43,001 nucleotides of DNA from WQUF01 sp031549885 (GTDB lineage Bacteria > Bacillota > Clostridia > Clostridiales > Clostridiaceae), in the NCBI GenBank assembly GCA_031549885.1, contig JAVBPD010000023.1, positions 1-43,001 of the forward strand. The letters run 5' to 3'. Position 1 is the stretch's first letter, and every line of letters starts with the position of its first letter. The position numbers were made by a program, and so were the translations under genes. Of the stretch, positions 33,783 through 42,128 are shown one piece after another. A model generated the notes under the pieces. The model saw only the letters and a program-made list of their open reading frames with translations, was not told the DNA's origin and ran no database searches.

Positions 33783-36700
33783 ATGGACAATATAGCAATT
33801 GTGGGCATGGGGTGCTTATATCCTGACTATGTTACTAAAAAAGATTTCTGGCAACGGTTAATAAATGGTGAAGATTTCATGTCTGAAGACTACTTCTTAG
33901 GTAAGAAAATTGAAAGAGCATCGATGCAAAAAGATAGATCTGAAGCATTTTTTAAAAATGTTTTTACAAAAGAAGAATATGATGAATTAGACTCATATGG
34001 TGATTTATTTAAGTGGACAATGTATATAGTAAAAGAAGCATTAGATGAATGTGGCTATTTAGGAAGCTATGAAAAATTAAAGCGCACTGGTATGGTAATG
34101 GGTTCATTTGGAATGCCAGCTTTAGAGCATGTTTATCTTTTTGAAAAACTAATTAAAAATACTGTTGAAATTGGAATGAGAAGTTTTTTAGAAAGAGATG
34201 AATTCGTATATGATTATACTAAAAGCAAAGATTTAAAGCCTTTAGCTCTTTTAACAGATACAGAACCTCAAAATTTTGTGGCAAAAAAACTTTCACTTGG
34301 AGGTCCGCTTTTAACTTTAAATGCAGCTTGTTCCTCACCTGTTTATGCTATTAAAAAGGCTATTATGTATCTTCAGCAAGGAAAGGCTGATATGATGCTT
34401 GCTGGTGCTCAATGTTATAATCAAATGGATTTTGCTATTAGTGGTATGTTTGATCTTTTAGGTATTTTATCTATGCCTGGAGATAATAAACCCTTTGACA
34501 AGTCATCTCAAGGAGTTATTGCAGGTTCTGGTGCAGGAATTTTTGCTTTAAAAAGGTTAAATGATGCTATTAGAGATAATGATAAGATTTTAGGAGTTAT
34601 TGAAAGTGTTGGTTGGTCTAGTGATGGAACTTCAAAATTTATTTTAGCCCCAGATGCAGAAGGACAAATAAGATCATATGAAGACGCATATAAAAATGAC
34701 GTTTCTCCAAACATTGATTATATAGAATGTCATGCTACTGGTACTGTTGCTGGGGATATTGTAGAAATTGATTCTATTACCAGGTTTTTCCGCAAAAAAG
34801 GTTATCATCCACTTCTTGGAGCTTTAAAGGGAAATACTGGACATTTCTTTACTGCATCGTCTCATGCAGCAATTGTAAAAGTATTAATGGGAATGGAACA
34901 TAATATGATTCCTCAAACCATACGCATTAAGGATCCTATTGATAAAGAGATAATATTAGAAAATATGGCTTGGAATAAAAGTGGAGATGTAAAGAGAGCA
35001 GCAGTAAATTCCTTTGGTTTTGGAGGTACAAACGCTCATATTGTAATTAGAGAATTTGTGAAAGAAAAAGATATAGTAAAAAGTAATTTAATCTCTGAAA
35101 ATAAAAGCGCATTTATAACACCTAAAAAATCAAATATAGCAGTGGTTGGAATGGGCATGCATATAGGAGATTTATCATCTGTAAATGAATATTACAAATA
35201 TTTACTTTCAAATAAATCTGCAGTGACAAAACCTCCTAAAGAAAGATGGCATGACATACAGCTTGATCCACAATGGTTTAAAAATTCTGGCATTGGCGAA
35301 GTTCCAAAAGGTGCATATATAAGCAATTTTGATTTTGATTATATGGAATTTAAATTTCCAGCAACTGGGGATGAGTTTTTCTTAAGAAAGGATTTTCTTA
35401 TTTTAAATGTAGCAAAAGAAGCTATAGAAGATGCAAATATTAGCCCCAGCTCTCACCCTAATACTGCAGTTATAATAAATTGTGGCAATGACTATTCAGA
35501 GCTTAATTTTATGTCAACAAGGGAGCTTGAAGAGAGCATTACTAGGAGTCTTAAAAGGACGTGTGCTGATTTAACCGATGATGATATTAAATCCTTAATT
35601 GATGTTTTGCAAAAAACTGAGTCAATTAGGCAAACTCCTACAGCAGTACCAGGGATGATGCCAAATATAAGAGCTAGCCGTATTTCATCAAAGTGGGGCT
35701 TTAATGGTCCAGCTTATGCTATTATGGAGAAAGAAAATAGTATTGGGCGAGCTATTGAACTGGCTAAATATTTAATTGAAGAAGAAAATGTTGAAAATGT
35801 AGTAATTGGAAGTATTGAACTTGCTGGAGAGATGGAGTATATTTATGCTCAAACTTTATTAGGCAAGAAAGATACAATGAAGAAGTATGGAATTGCTGAA
35901 GGTGCAGTTGTTTTAGTTTTAAAGAGCTTAGAAGCTGCTAAAAAGCAAGGAAATAAAATTTACTCTGTAATTGATAATATGGCCTTAACTAATAGCGGGT
36001 CTGATGTTGTAGGTAAGTTGATTAACAGCATAGATGGTGTTATTAATGATAAATCAATAGAAAAAAATAAAATTGGTTATTTGGAGATGCCTGATAGCAG
36101 CAATGTTGAAGAAAAAGATGTAATGAAAAAGCTTATTTATAATCGCTATTCTGATTATTTAGAGAGCTCTAATTTTGTTGAAGGTTCAGTTGAGAATACC
36201 ATAGGTTATGGATTTAGTTTAACTTCTGGTGTTGCCATGATTAAGAATTCTTTGCAGCTGTATAATGCTATAAAGTTTAATGAAAAAGAAGGAACTTATA
36301 TTACTTGGGATAATGAGGGTAAAGATAGATCAGCTTTAATCAATACATTTAATGATGATGGATCAGCTACTCATGTTGTCTTATCTAGTTATAAAAATGA
36401 AGATGAAAAGATTAGAAAGATTAAGACTAAAAATTTAGTTTACCCAATTGTTGTTAAAGACCATGCAAATTTAAGGGAAAAGTTAAACAGCTTTATAAAT
36501 TTAAGCATCAGAAAAGGCATGTTAGATGTTTATGAAGAAGCTTGGAATGAATTTAAGGTTTCAGATAAATCTGGAAAAACTCTTTGTCTAGTTGCTCATG
36601 ATAAAGAGGATCTTAAAAAAGAAGCTAAGCTTGCTTTAGATAATATAGACAAATTTTTTGATGATAATTTTAAGTGGGAAAGCCTTAATGGATCTTTTTA

Positions 36701-39317
36701 TACTTCAACTCCTGTTGGAAGAAATGCTAAAATTTCTTATATGTTACCACCTGGAGGAATGTTTAATGGAAAGTTCTATGAGAATTTATCAAGATTTCCT
36801 AAATATCAAAAAATATATAGCGATTTTATAAATTCTAGTTTTATGACTAAATCTGGAATTAAAGGAAAAGCTCTTTATGATTATATTATGGAAATATTAT
36901 CAGCTCAAATAACTGTAGCAATTGCAAAGGATTTAGGAATAGATGAAGATGTGGTTGTGGCTGCAAGCATGGGTGAAATTGCTTCATTGTTTGCTCTTGA
37001 CAGCATTTTATATGATGAGAATTATGAATCTATTTTGTATGACCTTGTAAATGTATTAAATTTCATGTTTGAAAAGGATCCTTGCCGAGAGAATTTCTTT
37101 GATAAAAAAATTGATTCCTTTGAGTCTTTTTATGTAAAAGGTTCTAAGGATGAGCTTGAAAAAATTATTAAAGAAGAAAAAAATGTATTTATGACTATTA
37201 TTGGGTCACCTGAAGATGTTGTGATAACTGGTGAGGGTGAAGCTTGCAGACGTGTTTTAAATAAATTTAAAGGCTTTGGCACAGCAATTAAGACAGCTAC
37301 TATTATACATTCACCTATTGCTTCTTTGGTATATTCTGAAAGTAAAGCCGATGAGTTTGCAGATAAAATTAAGTATAAGAAGGATTTGCCATATATTATA
37401 TATAATGCTTATACTCAATTGCCAATTGATTTTAATAATGATGAATTTAAAGGTATATTTAGAAATATTTTAACAAACCCTGTAAACTTCTTAGGTAGTT
37501 TGAAAAACTCTTATAATGATGGAGCACGTGTTTTTATTGATATGAGCACCAATGAGGTTTGTTCAACTTGGCTTTCATCTAGCATAAAAAGCCCAGATTA
37601 TTTAAGTTTATCAATTTATTCTCAAAAGTATAGTCCTGAAGATAACTATATTCGCTTGCTTGCGAAATTAATTTCTAATGATGTTAATTTTGATTTAGAT
37701 AAATATATGAGCATGTTTGATTTTGAAGTAAGCAATAAACAAAAGCTTGAGAGAAAAGTTTATCTTAGCATTCAATCATTTGTAGAAGGGCTTGCAAATG
37801 ACGATAATAATGAACTGCGTGAAAGATTAAGGCAAAAGAGGATAAAATTTGATAAAGAGAAAACTAATAATATTAAAGAAGTTGAAGAAGTTAAGGAAGT
37901 TAAAGAGAAGAATTTAATTAAACCAGTAGTTAATAAAGTTGCTAAAGAAGTTAAAAATAAGTCAAAGAAAGATTACATGAGAAAATATATAGCTAAAGCT
38001 TATGCTAACAATGCAAATGCTTATGGTTATTATTTGCAAAGTGAACAGATGATTTTAAACAATTTAGTAGAAACTATGAGAAATAATGCTGAGCTTATTG
38101 AAGAAAATATAAAGATAGATGAAGGCAGTATAATTAAAAAAGAGGAACCTAAAAAGAAAAACTGCCTATGGGATTATGATGAGATTATTGAAATGACTTC
38201 TAACTCTATGGCTAAAGTCCTTGGTCCTAAATATGAAGTTGTTGATAAATATCCTGTTCGCGCTAGGCTTCCGCTTCCACCATTTATGTTTGTGTCAAGA
38301 ATTACTAAAATTGATGCAGAATATGGTGCATTTAATAAACCAGCTATGATTGAAATAGAATATGATGTTCGTGAGGATTGTTTGTTTGTCATTGGAAATC
38401 AAGTTTCACATGTTGCAGTAACTGAATCTGCTCAAATTGGTATTTTCCTTGTAGCTTACATGGGAATTGATGAAATATCAAATGGTACACTTCACTTTAG
38501 AATAGCTGATACTAAAGCTGTTATACACAGCGCCCTTCCTAAAGTTGGAGAAACATTTAGAGGAGTTTATGAAATTAAAGCTTTCTTAAAGCAAGGAGCT
38601 ACTACTTTAGTTGTGAATACTTATAAGGCATATGTTGGTGATAGGCATGTTCTATCTATTGATGCTATTGGAGGATTTTTCACAGAACAAGATTTAGAAA
38701 ATTCTAAAGGAATAATTGATGCGCCTAAGTTAAATGCAAATAAAGATGCTGACAATTTAACAAGAACACCTATTAAGTTTAAGCCACATAAAGATACATA
38801 TGGTATGGATATACTTATTGATTTTTATAATGGTCAACTTGAAGGGAATGTTCATGGCTCAAATGAAGGTTATATACCAATTCATGAAAAAGCAAGAATG
38901 CTTGAACGCATAACTTATATAAGTGATGAAGGTGGTAGGTATGGTCTTGGCGAAGTATTTGCAGAAAAAGATATAGATGAAAACCACTGGGCCTTTAAGG
39001 TGCATTTCTTAAATGATCCTGTTTTACCTGGGAGCTTGCTTTTAGAGGGTGTTAATCAAATAAATTATTTCTTGTTAGATGCAGGGATTATTGGAAGAAA
39101 AACTGATAAACCAATTGAACCTAGCAAAGGAGATAGTGCTAAAGTTATATTTAGAGGTCAAGTTAGGCCAATAAAATCTACTATCGTTTATAAGATTAGT
39201 TTTAAAAAGTTTATAGATACAAAAGAAAAGTTTACTTTTTATTTTGATGCTGATATATATTGGGAAGGGACTCACATTGTAAAAGCTGAAGATCTTTCAA
39301 TTTGTATCGAATCATAG
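33783..39317 (+). CDS. PUFA-synthase-like polyketide synthase KS-CLF-AT-DH-DH
   Basis: 1844 residues. KS1 is complete: Cys183 in NAACSS, His317 in CHATGT, His354 in NTGHFF. A second ketosynthase-like domain (about 452-880) has Glu651 in MEKENS at the Cys position, the mark of PUFA-type chain length factors. The AT-like domain has Ser1062 in AASMGE and His1176 in IIHSPI. Two hotdog folds follow a helical linker: the first (about 1480-1640) lacks the usual His and DPVxPG motif; the second keeps His1741 and DPVLPGSLLLEG with Glu1755, as in FabA-like dehydratases. In marine PUFA synthases these parts are split between PfaB and PfaC; here AT is fused between CLF and DH. It should dehydrate the beta-hydroxy intermediates. 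ATG after GCGAGG. Confidence 0.9.
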   Translation: MDNIAIVGMGCLYPDYVTKKDFWQRLINGEDFMSEDYFLGKKIERASMQKDRSEAFFKNVFTKEEYDELDSYGDLFKWTMYIVKEALDECGYLGSYEKLKRTGMVMGSFGMPALEHVYLFEKLIKNTVEIGMRSFLERDEFVYDYTKSKDLKPLALLTDTEPQNFVAKKLSLGGPLLTLNAACSSPVYAIKKAIMYLQQGKADMMLAGAQCYNQMDFAISGMFDLLGILSMPGDNKPFDKSSQGVIAGSGAGIFALKRLNDAIRDNDKILGVIESVGWSSDGTSKFILAPDAEGQIRSYEDAYKNDVSPNIDYIECHATGTVAGDIVEIDSITRFFRKKGYHPLLGALKGNTGHFFTASSHAAIVKVLMGMEHNMIPQTIRIKDPIDKEIILENMAWNKSGDVKRAAVNSFGFGGTNAHIVIREFVKEKDIVKSNLISENKSAFITPKKSNIAVVGMGMHIGDLSSVNEYYKYLLSNKSAVTKPPKERWHDIQLDPQWFKNSGIGEVPKGAYISNFDFDYMEFKFPATGDEFFLRKDFLILNVAKEAIEDANISPSSHPNTAVIINCGNDYSELNFMSTRELEESITRSLKRTCADLTDDDIKSLIDVLQKTESIRQTPTAVPGMMPNIRASRISSKWGFNGPAYAIMEKENSIGRAIELAKYLIEEENVENVVIGSIELAGEMEYIYAQTLLGKKDTMKKYGIAEGAVVLVLKSLEAAKKQGNKIYSVIDNMALTNSGSDVVGKLINSIDGVINDKSIEKNKIGYLEMPDSSNVEEKDVMKKLIYNRYSDYLESSNFVEGSVENTIGYGFSLTSGVAMIKNSLQLYNAIKFNEKEGTYITWDNEGKDRSALINTFNDDGSATHVVLSSYKNEDEKIRKIKTKNLVYPIVVKDHANLREKLNSFINLSIRKGMLDVYEEAWNEFKVSDKSGKTLCLVAHDKEDLKKEAKLALDNIDKFFDDNFKWESLNGSFYTSTPVGRNAKISYMLPPGGMFNGKFYENLSRFPKYQKIYSDFINSSFMTKSGIKGKALYDYIMEILSAQITVAIAKDLGIDEDVVVAASMGEIASLFALDSILYDENYESILYDLVNVLNFMFEKDPCRENFFDKKIDSFESFYVKGSKDELEKIIKEEKNVFMTIIGSPEDVVITGEGEACRRVLNKFKGFGTAIKTATIIHSPIASLVYSESKADEFADKIKYKKDLPYIIYNAYTQLPIDFNNDEFKGIFRNILTNPVNFLGSLKNSYNDGARVFIDMSTNEVCSTWLSSSIKSPDYLSLSIYSQKYSPEDNYIRLLAKLISNDVNFDLDKYMSMFDFEVSNKQKLERKVYLSIQSFVEGLANDDNNELRERLRQKRIKFDKEKTNNIKEVEEVKEVKEKNLIKPVVNKVAKEVKNKSKKDYMRKYIAKAYANNANAYGYYLQSEQMILNNLVETMRNNAELIEENIKIDEGSIIKKEEPKKKNCLWDYDEIIEMTSNSMAKVLGPKYEVVDKYPVRARLPLPPFMFVSRITKIDAEYGAFNKPAMIEIEYDVREDCLFVIGNQVSHVAVTESAQIGIFLVAYMGIDEISNGTLHFRIADTKAVIHSALPKVGETFRGVYEIKAFLKQGATTLVVNTYKAYVGDRHVLSIDAIGGFFTEQDLENSKGIIDAPKLNANKDADNLTRTPIKFKPHKDTYGMDILIDFYNGQLEGNVHGSNEGYIPIHEKARMLERITYISDEGGRYGLGEVFAEKDIDENHWAFKVHFLNDPVLPGSLLLEGVNQINYFLLDAGIIGRKTDKPIEPSKGDSAKVIFRGQVRPIKSTIVYKISFKKFIDTKEKFTFYFDADIYWEGTHIVKAEDLSICIES

Positions 39318-39330
39318 AATGAAATTTAAG

Positions 39331-39377
39331 ACATCTAAAGTTTACGTTAAATATAATGTAACTTTAGATGTTTTTAT
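39331..39377 (+). terminator. Terminator of the biosynthetic cluster
   Basis: ACATCTAAAGTTTAC (39331-39345) pairs with GTAACTTTAGATGT (ending at 39371) with one bulged T, followed by TTTTATTT. This closes the cluster transcript. Confidence 0.9.
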
Positions 39378-39378
39378 T

Positions 39379-39387
39379 TGGTATAAT
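39379..39387 (+). promoter_or_regulatory. Extended -10 promoter for the redox/transglutaminase pair
   Basis: TGGTATAAT (TGn-TATAAT) lies directly after the cluster terminator and about 35 bases before the next gene. No clear -35 box. Confidence 0.5.
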
Positions 39388-39421
39388 GTAAATATTAAAT
39401 TAATATAAGGTGGGGTTAACA

Positions 39422-39811
39422 TTGATTACAGATAAGATCTTAGAGTTTTATGATAAAAAATATGATTTAAATTGCGCTGAAACTATTCTTTATGCAGGAA
39501 ATGAAGAATACAACTTAAATTTGACACAAGATACATATAAGACTATGGCTGGCTTTGGCGGTGGCATGTGCGTAGAAGGTGTTTGTGGAGCTCTCACAGG
39601 AGGAATTGCCCTTATTTCCATTTTATTTACAGAAGAAAGAGGACACAAAAGCCCTAAGGTTAAGGAATTAACTGAAAAACTTTATAGAGAGTTTAAAGAT
39701 AATCTTGGAACTGATAATTGCAAAGAGCTTAAGGAAAACTTTAGAACAGATGAAGATAGATGCAAGAAAATGGTTTTAGCTGTTGGAGAGATTTTAGATA
39801 GTATTGTTTAA
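39422..39811 (+). CDS. C_GCAxxG_C_C family probable redox protein
   Basis: 129 residues from a TTG start, chosen because AAGGTGGGG lies 8 bases upstream. Cys residues at 18, 50, 55, 100 and 114 follow the pattern of the C_GCAxxG_C_C family, with AGFGGGMC and VCGALTGG as the core. Members are thought to be redox-active or metal-binding but have no settled function. It is followed after 9 bases by the transglutaminase-like gene, so the two probably form an operon. Confidence 0.8.
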   Translation: MITDKILEFYDKKYDLNCAETILYAGNEEYNLNLTQDTYKTMAGFGGGMCVEGVCGALTGGIALISILFTEERGHKSPKVKELTEKLYREFKDNLGTDNCKELKENFRTDEDRCKKMVLAVGEILDSIV

Positions 39812-39820
39812 GGTGGAATT

Positions 39821-40609
39821 ATGAAAAAAGGCATTGGATGTTTTGGAGATAAATATGAAATAATGTTTCAAAATGATGTTCATGCTGTAGGTTCTGTAGA
39901 TAGGGAATTGGTTGGTGAAATGGTTAAACTTGATGACACATCATATGAGTATTTATATTCAACTTATACTGACTTGAATAAAAAATATACTGTAGGATTA
40001 AGACCATTATTAGAAAAAGTTGTTTTTTCTTTGCTTAATGCTGATCCTTATAAAACAATAGAAAATATTTTAGAATATTGTGAGAAAATTGTAAAAAATT
40101 TCGATACTTCAATTGAGGATATGATATTTGGAGGATATGAAGAAGATATAATTAAAAGGGGTACAGATTGGTGTACGGACATTGCAAGAGTATGCTGTGT
40201 ATTTTTACAGATAGCAAATATTCCATCTAGAATACTTAATATAGCAAATACAAAATTAGCCTATTGTGGCCACTGTTTAGTTGAAGCTTTCTATAATGGC
40301 AAATGGGTAGTGCTCGATCCTACATATGGTTTAGTAATGAAAGATGATAATGGCAGCCTTAAAAGCGCTTGGAATATTAAAAAAGATCCTGAAATTGCAG
40401 ATTATGTATATTTTAGAAAGTTTAAAAAATCAAAAGATATATGTTCTAAAGGAGCGCAATTTGAGTCTATTGCAATAACAAATTATTATATTTTAGACTA
40501 TGAAAAATATAATTATGATGTAAGCAAAGTGAATGAATATTATCTTAATTTGTTAAAACATTCTGAAAATGGTTGGACAAATGGTATAAGTTGGGTGAAT
40601 GGTGAATAA
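39821..40609 (+). CDS. Transglutaminase-like protein
   Basis: 262 residues with a transglutaminase/protease-like core: Cys118 in DWCTDIAR, IANIPSRIL, His151 in CGHCLVEAF and Asp166 in LDPTYG make the Cys-His-Asp triad. No signal peptide or membrane segment is seen, so it should be cytoplasmic. Members hydrolyse or form amide bonds; some transglutaminase homologues form amides on carrier-bound substrates in antibiotic pathways (for example AdmF of andrimid). It lies just past the cluster terminator with its own promoter, so a link to the cluster is possible but unproven. Confidence 0.75.
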   Translation: MKKGIGCFGDKYEIMFQNDVHAVGSVDRELVGEMVKLDDTSYEYLYSTYTDLNKKYTVGLRPLLEKVVFSLLNADPYKTIENILEYCEKIVKNFDTSIEDMIFGGYEEDIIKRGTDWCTDIARVCCVFLQIANIPSRILNIANTKLAYCGHCLVEAFYNGKWVVLDPTYGLVMKDDNGSLKSAWNIKKDPEIADYVYFRKFKKSKDICSKGAQFESIAITNYYILDYEKYNYDVSKVNEYYLNLLKHSENGWTNGISWVNGE

Positions 40610-40664
40610 TTTGGATTAAAAAATATAAAAAAGAGTTATAATTTTATAGAGAGGAGTTGTTTAG

Positions 40665-41105
40665 ATGGATATTGAGATTTTAAAAATTTTAAAATCTATG
40701 CAAAAGCAATTAGATGACATTCAATGTGGAATGAAAAAGCTTGAAAATAAAGTAGACGCATTAGAAAATAAAGTAGCGATGGTAGAAAGTAAGATTAATT
40801 TAATTGAGCATAACCAGTTGCAGTTTTTAAATAAGATTAGCAGTTTTGAAAATAAGAATAGTGTTTTAGAAATGAACATTAATAATTTAATGAACAAATT
40901 TAATTCTGTAGAGAATACGCTTAATGATGTAGAATATAGAATTGATAAATTTGAAGTTTTATGCTTAGATCAATTTGAAAAGCTTGATACACAACTAAAC
41001 AATTTAGTCCAAAATGAATCTAAAAACTCTCAGAGAGTAAATGCTATTGAAATTATAACAGCTCAAAATTGGAATGATATTATAACTATGAAGCAAAGAG
41101 TTTAA
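40665..41105 (+). CDS. Coiled-coil protein of unknown function
   Basis: 146 residues, almost entirely heptad-repeat coiled coil: repeated LENKVxxLENKV, VESKINLIE and similar segments from about residue 10 to 130. No signal peptide, membrane helix or known domain is recognised. Similar small coiled-coil proteins occur in many clostridia without an assigned role. GAGAGGAG precedes the ATG; a TATAAT lies at 40637-40642 with only a distant TTGGAT, so the promoter is uncertain. A strong terminator follows 13 bases after the stop. Confidence 0.75.
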   Translation: MDIEILKILKSMQKQLDDIQCGMKKLENKVDALENKVAMVESKINLIEHNQLQFLNKISSFENKNSVLEMNINNLMNKFNSVENTLNDVEYRIDKFEVLCLDQFEKLDTQLNNLVQNESKNSQRVNAIEIITAQNWNDIITMKQRV

Positions 41106-41118
41106 TATTGAAATATCA

Positions 41119-41161
41119 CATTTTAAACTGCAACTTCAAGAAATTGCAGTTTAAAATGTTA
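41119..41161 (+). terminator. Terminator after the coiled-coil gene
   Basis: CATTTTAAACTGCAA (41119-41133) pairs perfectly with 41144-41158 around a ten-base loop, 15 base pairs in all. The following TTAT is a poor T run, but the stem is strong. Confidence 0.7.
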
Positions 41162-41163
41162 TA

Positions 41164-41275
41164 CTATCTGAAATACACCGAAATAGATTATCTACTCCTA
41201 ATGTACTAACCATTGTTCCTGTTGCACTTTCTATGTTACTCCAGGCATCATATAAATATGTGATTACAACCAGTA
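41164..41275 (-). pseudogene. RHS core fragment A
   Basis: On the - strand this encodes VVITYLYDAWSNIESATGTM and TLGVDNLFR, the YLYDAWGN...NPFRYRG signature of an RHS/WapA repeat core. It is cut off right after the NPFR-like position and has stop codons on both sides. Bases 41186-41269 match 42305-42388 at 78 of 84 positions. It is a remnant, not a gene. Confidence 0.75.
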
Positions 41276-41297
41276 TATTTATTATAAATCCAATCTG

Positions 41298-41756
41298 CTA
41301 ATAATTAAGTGTATATTTTTTGAATACTATCCAAAGAATAAACCACCATATAAATGCAGGTAGAAATACGAACATATATATTTTAATATTATTGATATTA
41401 ATATGTAGTTTCTGTTTTTTGTTTGTTGGGTTTTCTTTGCTTTTTGTTATTTTGATATTATCACGCAGATATGTTGGAACAATTGTTGGAATATACATTA
41501 TCGATAATAATGATATATATTTTCCGGTTAATGACACAAAAAATATACTGAGCATCGTCAATAAAATTATATTTATCAAATTAATCCCTTGATTTATCAG
41601 ATTACTATTTTTAAAAACAATAATAATACAGCAAATAATTATACAAACACAAAATATAAAAATTGCATAACTTATGTGCCATACATCGAAAGGCATATTT
41701 ATCCAATTAGATATTCTTTTTGAATTTGCTATATCATCTAATATATTTGTTGACAT
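41298..41756 (-). CDS. Small membrane protein of unknown function
   Basis: 152 residues with about four hydrophobic segments: near residues 28-48, 55-75, 80-92 and a C-terminal pair near 128-146. A basic cytoplasmic stretch KITKSKENPTNKKQK separates the last from the rest. AAAGGAAAC lies 8 bases before the ATG on the - strand, supporting a real gene. It lies between two RHS fragments; small membrane proteins in that setting are often immunity proteins, but I see no family match. Confidence 0.55.
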   Translation of the reverse strand: MSTNILDDIANSKRISNWINMPFDVWHISYAIFIFCVCIIICCIIIVFKNSNLINQGINLINIILLTMLSIFFVSLTGKYISLLSIMYIPTIVPTYLRDNIKITKSKENPTNKKQKLHININNIKIYMFVFLPAFIWWFILWIVFKKYTLNY

Positions 41757-41786
41757 TACTTAGTTTCCTTTCTTCAAATATTGATA

Positions 41787-41812
41787 ATCCCACGCATAGG
41801 CGTGAGATTTTT
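41787..41812. repeat. Hairpin with conserved-looking GC stem
   Basis: ATCCCACGC (41787-41795) and GCGTGAGAT (41800-41808) form a stem around ATAG, with one mismatch on the + strand and a G-U pair if transcribed from the - strand, followed on the + strand by TTTT. It stands out as GC-rich in AT-rich DNA. It resembles the end hairpins of IS200/IS605-type elements, but no transposase gene is nearby. Confidence 0.4.
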
Positions 41813-41945
41813 AGATACTTAACTTCTTCTATAGAATTTATAATACATCCAAGTTTAGCAAGTCCATAGCTGTTACTTAATGCGTTGGAAAATAATACTG
41901 CTGCCTGAGCTGCTCCATAACGCAAATTTTTGTAATTATATTTTT

Positions 41946-42080
41946 TTAAATATCAGTAAGTATAGTAATTAGTATATCAACAAATGCATATAATAAATCT
42001 TTTAATATAATTTTTTTATCTCTATCTGGACCTGTTATAATAAATTTATATTTTATATTATTCTTTTTTTTTCTAAACAT
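41946..42080 (-). CDS. Possible small basic membrane-associated protein
   Basis: A 44-codon frame (MFRKKKNNIKYKFIITG... ending ILITILTDI) with AAGGGG 9 bases upstream on the - strand. It has a basic N-terminus and a hydrophobic C-terminus. It lies between RHS fragment B and the membrane protein. No family is recognised; it may be a remnant. Confidence 0.3.
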   Translation of the reverse strand: MFRKKKNNIKYKFIITGPDRDKKIILKDLLYAFVDILITILTDI

Positions 42081-42128
42081 TAAAATATACCCCTTATGCT
42101 AACCAAGTATTGCCTTTTTCACTATAAT

